From: JAGXQV01 sp964527565
GTDB taxonomy: Bacteria; Pseudomonadota; Gammaproteobacteria; Burkholderiales; Sulfuricellaceae
DNA length: 19,003 bases
Direction: 5' to 3'
Assembly (NCBI GenBank): GCA_964527565.1
Contig: CAZGOY010000055.1
Coordinates: forward strand, 1 to 19,003
Made by a program: the position numbers and the translations under genes. Below are positions 14,861 to 19,003 of this stretch, piece after piece. Under the pieces are notes generated by a model, which worked only from the letters and a program-made list of their open reading frames with translations, did no database searches and was not told where the DNA came from. Each line of letters begins with the position of its first letter. The stretch's first letter is position 1.

Positions 14861-17455
14861 TCCGTTCAGGCCACCGTCGATCAAATAGGCGCCAGCACCT
14901 GTCACAGGGTCTTGGATGATGTATCCCGTTGCGCCGTTTACTCCATTGAAATTAACCGCCCGTTGGCTGATGGTTACGGTTTTTCCAGCAGCGATTGCGT
15001 TCTGGATGTCCTGTTTGATGGAATCGTCAACTTGGAGTGCCAGTAGTGCTGTGCCAATATTTTCTTGGGTGATCTTGTAAATTGGGATGCCTTGGCGACT
15101 GGCCTCTAGAAGGAGTTGGGTGGCGGAAGCCCCCTTTCCTTTTTTCATCGATAACACCTGCTCATAAGCTGAGTTTTCCAGATATGAGCCTTGAACTCCA
15201 GATTGCATTAGATAATTGAGCGAATCCTCTGGTTTATTCGCGACGGCAACTTGCAGGTTGCGCTTCACATCCATTACCCAGCCCCTGTAATTTGCAGCAT
15301 TGGGGATGCCGAAGAAGTAACTTACTGTCAACGGGGAAGCAAACAAGCCCACCGAGGGCAAACGCTGGTTGTGGACACCATGTTGTTTGGCGGCGAAGTA
15401 GTCGAACAGGTCGTGTTCCGTCCAAAATACCAAGCTCACCAAATGCAAGGCTTCTGCAACGGAGTTGGAAAACTGTGTTTGATTCGTTCTCGCCTGGATG
15501 ATGGTGGGATTAAGACCATTCCCATTCACCCCAAACACCATCTCATCCCCGGCTTTGGCGTTAAAGGATTCCGAACTGGTGTAGAGGTTCAGCGGGTCGC
15601 TCAAGGTGGCATCCCAAAGCTGTTCCTGTCCCATGCCCACCGACGAGCCGGTAGCGACCGTTACACCATCCAACTGAATCAACGGCCTGACCTGGATCAG
15701 GTAAGCGGGCAACGAGGTTGCGCCTTGATCCTTGTAGCTTTGGATCAATTGCGCGTCGGCGGCACTGGCAGGCTCGTAAGTGACGCCTAAACGCCGGGAG
15801 TTAAGGCTGGGCAAGCTGATCGACCAGGACAGCATGGAAGACCCGAGGCCGCGATCCCGCGTGGAGGCGTACAGATCTAGCTTGACGTTATGGCGCAGAT
15901 TGTCCGGCAGTGTGGCGAAGCGGCTTCCCGTCGCTACGGTTTTGTAGGGCAGCACTCCGGCCAGAAGGGCGGGGTTGCTCTGTACGATGGTCTTTGTGCC
16001 CAGTACGTCGCCTACGGTGGCGGTGGCGTTTTGTGCGTTGACGTAGTTTTGTACTTGGCTCTGGTAATTCGTCAGCGCGCTCTGGATATTGGCCTGATTG
16101 AGGTTCTGCACCCAGCCCTCCGCCGCGTTTACCGTCGCGCCTTGTTGTGCCTGGGCCAGCAGCGCATTGGCGTCGAGCGGGACGTTGCTTTTGATGTCCA
16201 TGCCTTGGGTGTAGGTGTATTGCTTGAAGCTTGCGTCCAGCGGTACCCAGCTATCCGGCACCTTGTTCACCGCGCCCCGGCTGGGGACGTAATCCACGTA
16301 AGCTTCCACCCAGACGTGTTCCAGCTTGACGGCGCCGATCGTTCCGCCGCTGGTGAGGGCGATGCTGGGTATTCCGCCCTGGCCCATCAGGTTCAGGGCG
16401 GCTTCGGGATTCGTTACTCCGCCTACCCAGTTCATCGCTTGGGCTATCGGTAGCTGGATGGTGCCGTATGCGTAGCGGGCGGGGATGTTGGCGGCGCGCA
16501 GGAGGGCGATTTCCAGGCTGGCGATGTCGGTGGCGTTGCCGCGTTTGGCTTGCAGGGTCATTTCCGTTCCCTGGATGCTGCCGTAGCTGGGGATGAATTC
16601 GATGGTGTTGCGTACCCAGTTGTGAATCTTCACTGGGTTGTTGCCCAATTCCTGGGCTTTGGCCTGGATGGCCGGGGTGAGCTGTATGTCTTCGGTGGCG
16701 GAAAGGTCGCCTGCTACGGGTGGGGCCTGGGGGTCGGTGACGGGGGTGTGGAGCGTTGTGCCCTCGGGCAGCGGTCCGGCCAGGCGTATGGGATTCAGGC
16801 CCAGTTGCGCGCGCAGGTCGCGGGCCGTTTCGGCGGGCGCTCTGACTCGGGAATCGGGGGTGCGGAACGGCAGCTTGTGGGGGTCGGTCCTGGCGTGGGG
16901 TTTGCCGGGCTGGTGTTGGTCGAGCCAGGTGGAGAGCTGGGTTACGCTCTGGGCGCGGGCGTTGTCGTCGTCGCGTTCGTCGGCGGCTTCGAGGGGCTGG
17001 AAGGTTCTTTTGAAGTCGGCCTGTTTGGCTTTGAAGTCGGCGACGGCGGCCTGGTGGCGGGCGAGAATTTCCGGGGGGAGGTTCTTGGCTCTGAGGTGGG
17101 CTTCGGTGGCGGTAAAGCTGTCGAGCATGTCTTGTTCGAGGGCGGCGAGCTGGGTTTTCTGGCGGCGCAGTTCGCGGACGGCTTCGCGGGTGCTCTGGCG
17201 CTGGGCGGCTCGGTCCTTGGCGCGTTTGGCGGTTTCCTTGAGGGTGTCGAGGAGCTTTGCGGCGGTTTCGGTGCGGGAGGGGGGGGCGGCTTGGGCGCGG
17301 GATGTGGGAAGTGCGGATTGTTCGAACTGACCTTGGGCCGCCGCTTGCAAGGGGTGCAGCGTCAGGCTGGTGAAGGTGACGAGGACGAGGCCGGAGAGGC
17401 GGCGTAGGGTGGCGGGTGTGAACAAGTAATCACGCAAAATCGGAAAAAAGCACAA
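14444..17455 (-). CDS. Secreted transglutaminase-like protein with variable C-terminal tail (polymorphic-toxin-like), unit A
   Basis: A protein of 1003 residues from the longest start. Order: a basic start and hydrophobic signal-like segment ending near LQAAAQG (about 12-42); a Glu/Lys/Arg-rich coiled-coil region (60-160); a transglutaminase-like domain (about 255-415) with RGNATDIASLEIALLRAANIPARY, H380 in LEHVWVEAYVDY and D407 in WVPLDASF; a long repeat-poor extracellular-type region (420-780); a conserved block (789-865) ending TGAGAYLIDGGLNG; and a tail (866-1003) with two hydrophobic helices and seven Cys. In active transglutaminases the GNxxD segment has Cys where this protein has A308, so the fold is probably non-catalytic. 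There is no ATG or GTG near the N-terminus; candidate starts are TTG 17455, 17437 or 17425. TTG 17425 avoids overlap with the previous gene and still keeps the signal-like segment. Toxin function is inferred. Confidence 0.75.
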   Translation of the reverse strand: MCFFPILRDYLFTPATLRRLSGLVLVTFTSLTLHPLQAAAQGQFEQSALPTSRAQAAPPSRTETAAKLLDTLKETAKRAKDRAAQRQSTREAVRELRRQKTQLAALEQDMLDSFTATEAHLRAKNLPPEILARHQAAVADFKAKQADFKRTFQPLEAADERDDDNARAQSVTQLSTWLDQHQPGKPHARTDPHKLPFRTPDSRVRAPAETARDLRAQLGLNPIRLAGPLPEGTTLHTPVTDPQAPPVAGDLSATEDIQLTPAIQAKAQELGNNPVKIHNWVRNTIEFIPSYGSIQGTEMTLQAKRGNATDIASLEIALLRAANIPARYAYGTIQLPIAQAMNWVGGVTNPEAALNLMGQGGIPSIALTSGGTIGAVKLEHVWVEAYVDYVPSRGAVNKVPDSWVPLDASFKQYTYTQGMDIKSNVPLDANALLAQAQQGATVNAAEGWVQNLNQANIQSALTNYQSQVQNYVNAQNATATVGDVLGTKTIVQSNPALLAGVLPYKTVATGSRFATLPDNLRHNVKLDLYASTRDRGLGSSMLSWSISLPSLNSRRLGVTYEPASAADAQLIQSYKDQGATSLPAYLIQVRPLIQLDGVTVATGSSVGMGQEQLWDATLSDPLNLYTSSESFNAKAGDEMVFGVNGNGLNPTIIQARTNQTQFSNSVAEALHLVSLVFWTEHDLFDYFAAKQHGVHNQRLPSVGLFASPLTVSYFFGIPNAANYRGWVMDVKRNLQVAVANKPEDSLNYLMQSGVQGSYLENSAYEQVLSMKKGKGASATQLLLEASRQGIPIYKITQENIGTALLALQVDDSIKQDIQNAIAAGKTVTISQRAVNFNGVNGATGYIIQDPVTGAGAYLIDGGLNGVIIAKCTPTLAPAAGAVFVGLLLATLVLMSTPETAFAAASTAAVNLGLSAQAASALVPIAALMIGKAFESNIDVFKGSMKEFDECSCREKYVMCLGTPLDDIKDDFNKSRCQSCYERCSDGNWPPSIEIGTCDFQRYL
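14861..15091 (-). other. Conserved pre-tail block, copy A
   Basis: Codes for residues 789-865. 46 identities over 77 aligned columns with copy B (18306-18533), including ITQ.NI.TAL, AAGK.VTIS.R and DP.TGAG.YLI.GG.NG. It ends exactly where the two proteins diverge, so it is probably the domain that precedes and presents, or is cleaved from, the tail. Confidence 0.7.
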
Positions 17456-17972
17456 TATTTAATATAATCGCGCCGAAAATTGATTTTGCAAAAAAAATAT
17501 CAAGCTGAACGATGTCTTTATTTTTTGCAAGTGAAATTAATGTACTAGACAATACATTTTTATCGTAGGTAAACCTTAAGAGATGACGTGTTCTCATCAC
17601 TAATAATATTAAAATTAAACTGAATAAAATTGGCAAGATAGCCAGACTAGCCCATATAGCTAAAGGCGTTAGTGAATACACAAGAATAACTGGTGCAAAG
17701 AGATTTTTTAGAAGCACAATGTACCATTGTGGCCGTTCTACGTATTTACAGGCATCTGAGTATAGATTAATCATTCCAAAAATATATATGTTGGGCGGAA
17801 TGGCTAATCCAGAGATTACTGCCATCTTATAAATGTTCGGCGTATTAGCAGTCCTTGGCAAAAGGTAAAATTCCAGAAATACGTACAGCAAGCACAAAAG
17901 AATGGCGATGCCGTCATAAATATTGGGTTTCCAGCAATAAAACTCTGGTTTGTATAATTTGAATGATTTCAT
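17430..17972 (-). CDS. Small multi-pass membrane protein; candidate immunity protein of unit B
   Basis: A 180-residue integral membrane protein, not recognised as a family. About five hydrophobic segments are visible: 20-39, 50-70, 85-105, 106-126 and 159-177, joined by short polar loops with a basic stretch RTRHLLRFTYDK. The gene begins 27 bases after the stop of the unit-B effector and is very AT-rich: GC is about 27-30% in the two 60-base blocks at 17461-17580, against 65% at 17221-17280 in the next gene. The stop overlaps the longest start of the unit-A effector. A membrane protein beside an effector whose tail is strongly hydrophobic is the usual arrangement for immunity to a membrane-acting toxin. 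That role is inference. Low GC points to horizontal transfer. Confidence 0.65.
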   Translation of the reverse strand: MKSFKLYKPEFYCWKPNIYDGIAILLCLLYVFLEFYLLPRTANTPNIYKMAVISGLAIPPNIYIFGMINLYSDACKYVERPQWYIVLLKNLFAPVILVYSLTPLAIWASLAILPILFSLILILLVMRTRHLLRFTYDKNVLSSTLISLAKNKDIVQLDIFFAKSIFGAIILNIVLFSDFA

Positions 17973-17999
17973 TTGAATGCAATGGAGTCAAACAGGTTT

Positions 18000-18305
18000 T
18001 TATTTAAAGAAATAGCTAAACATGGCCACATAAGCAGAACCAAGCATTAATGGATGTGTGATGGCAAGTTTCTCAAGGGCATCCATCCCTTTCAGAGCAA
18101 TTCCCGTTGCAGCACCAATAATGGTAATCACAGTACCAAGCGAATAGGCTGCGGATATGGTAAGTATCTTGTCATCAACGGTATTTGCCGCCTTTTCCAT
18201 AAAGTTATAAAACCCATAAAGTTGGAGGACTATTAACCATGTCGGTCCAACTGTGGCGGTAAGAAACATAGCTAGTACGGCAAAGGCAACCGCGAATAAA
18301 AATGC
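18000..18305 (-). other. Variable C-terminal tail of unit B (three hydrophobic segments)
   Basis: Codes for the last 101 residues after the shared NG boundary: helices VAFAVLAMFLTATVG, IVLQLYGFYNF, AAYSLGTVITIIGAATGIAL and GSAYVAMFSYFFK. Composition becomes AT-rich from about this boundary onward. No counterpart exists in unit A, which is why I treat it as an exchangeable tail. Confidence 0.55.
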
Positions 18306-19003
18306 CCCATTCGCCCCCCCCTCAATCAAATAACCCCCTGCTCCCGTAGCCGGGTCAACAATCGCATACCCCGCCCCCGTCCACCCCGCCACGGTGACTT
18401 GCCTCTCCGAAATCGTTACCTCTTTCCCCGCCGCCACCGCATTGCGGATGTCGTCCAATACGCTGGCGCTATGCTGAAGTTGCGGCAACGCTGTGGCGAT
18501 ATTGGCTTGCGTGATGGTAAATATCTTCTGCCCCTGGCTTGCTGCGGTCGCCAACGCCTTAACCGTACTCACGCCCTCCGGCTTGGTGGTTGATGCCGGG
18601 TCGGTGAAGAACTGCTCGGGGATTGTGGCTTCCAGCACTGACTGTTGCTGTCCGCGCATCCGGTTGTAGTTGATCCAGGTTGTGGCATCGTTATCCTTCG
18701 CCACCCGCAAATGCCTGAGGTGCCCGATGTCCATCATCACGCCGGGGAATCTCACGCTCATCACGACGCCGAAGGTCTTCATCGGCGCGACCACTGCGTG
18801 GAACAGGCCGTAGGACAGCCCCGGCAGGTCGATGGTGTTGGCTTGATTCTGGCTGAGTTTGCCCAGGCTATCCACCGCTCCGAAATACCCCCAAACATTG
18901 GCGGTGAGCAAATCCCCGGTGATTTGGTCACCGGTCAGTCCGGTGATGTCGCTGGCTTGCAGCTTGGCCTTGGTCTGCTCCATTCTTGTCTTGAGGGTCT
19001 GGA
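18000..19003 (-). CDS. Paralogous effector with hydrophobic tail (5'-partial at window edge), unit B
   Basis: The C-terminal part of a protein whose frame continues past the right edge; a Met at 18983 exists but no start is needed there. Numbered from that Met, residues about 30-100 align loosely with residues 680-735 of unit A (GLF, FG.P, VMD). Residues 151-226 align strongly with its pre-tail block (46 of 77 columns) and end TGAGGYLIEGGANG. The tail 227-327 is unlike that of unit A: hydrophobic segments at about 227-255, 273-297 and 308-326 and almost no Cys. It reads as a pore- or membrane-associated domain, but no known family is recognised. The upstream scaffold, perhaps also transglutaminase-like, is outside the window. 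Confidence 0.75.
   Translation of the reverse strand, partial: QTLKTRMEQTKAKLQASDITGLTGDQITGDLLTANVWGYFGAVDSLGKLSQNQANTIDLPGLSYGLFHAVVAPMKTFGVVMSVRFPGVMMDIGHLRHLRVAKDNDATTWINYNRMRGQQQSVLEATIPEQFFTDPASTTKPEGVSTVKALATAASQGQKIFTITQANIATALPQLQHSASVLDDIRNAVAAGKEVTISERQVTVAGWTGAGYAIVDPATGAGGYLIEGGANGAFLFAVAFAVLAMFLTATVGPTWLIVLQLYGFYNFMEKAANTVDDKILTISAAYSLGTVITIIGAATGIALKGMDALEKLAITHPLMLGSAYVAMFSYFFK
18306..18533 (-). other. Conserved pre-tail block, copy B
   Basis: Diverged second copy of the block at 14861-15091, coding residues 151-226 of the partial effector. One single-residue gap is needed against copy A. DNA similarity near the boundary is only moderate, so the duplication is old or the units were acquired separately. 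Confidence 0.7.

Noticed and set aside
16550..17407. Gly/Val-rich plus-strand frame of 285 codons
   Set aside because: It is antisense to the coiled-coil region of the large effector; the composition simply mirrors a GC-rich, Ala/Arg-rich coding strand.
14444..19003. CRISPR array or direct repeats in the AT-rich right part
   Set aside because: No regularly spaced repeated units were seen; the only repetition is the diverged protein-level pre-tail block.

Overview
The window looks like a piece of a betaproteobacterial chromosome. The basis is a compact minus-strand histidine operon (hisD-C-B-H-A-F-I-E) running straight into hinT and tatA-tatB-tatC, an order I know from Betaproteobacteria, especially Nitrosomonadales-type genomes. 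The taxonomic call is inference from gene order and high GC; no rRNA or tRNA gene is present.

Layout. (1) 1-1943, plus strand: a phosphorelay cluster made of a receiver domain (frame open to the left edge, probably the end of a hybrid kinase), a stand-alone Hpt protein and a receiver-PP2C (SpoIIE/RsbU-type) phosphatase. (2) 1962-3461, minus: a class II aldolase-type protein with an incomplete C-terminal dehydrogenase half. (3) 3498-4985, minus: Tat protein export genes. (4) 5024-12068, minus: hinT and the his genes, mostly overlapping by 1-4 bases. A VapBC-type toxin-antitoxin pair with its own palindromic operator sits between hisC and hisB. (5) 12179-13460: a complete IS3-family insertion sequence with recognisable inverted repeats and no target duplication. 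It lies 110 bases upstream of hisD, where hisG would be expected. (6) 13469-19003, minus: four genes in two tandem units. Each unit is a large secreted-type protein (transglutaminase-like in the complete copy) followed at once by a small unrelated gene.

The most interesting part is region 6. The two large proteins share a conserved block that ends in a TGAG(A/G)YLI(D/E)GG(L/A)NG motif (46 identities over 77 aligned columns by hand). After that block their C-terminal tails are completely different, and each tail is followed by a different small gene: a multi-pass membrane protein in one unit, a DUF1835-like protein in the other. Tail and partner DNA is AT-richer than the core. This is the architecture of polymorphic toxin-immunity modules, built here on a transglutaminase-like scaffold whose expected catalytic Cys position is Ala. 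The toxin role is inference.

How the parts work together: the his genes convert PRPP/ATP-derived intermediates to histidine, except for the first enzyme HisG, which is not in this window. TatABC exports folded proteins. HinT is a nucleotide hydrolase often found between his and tat genes. The IS and the missing hisG suggest that an IS-mediated rearrangement joined the his operon to the accessory toxin-like region.
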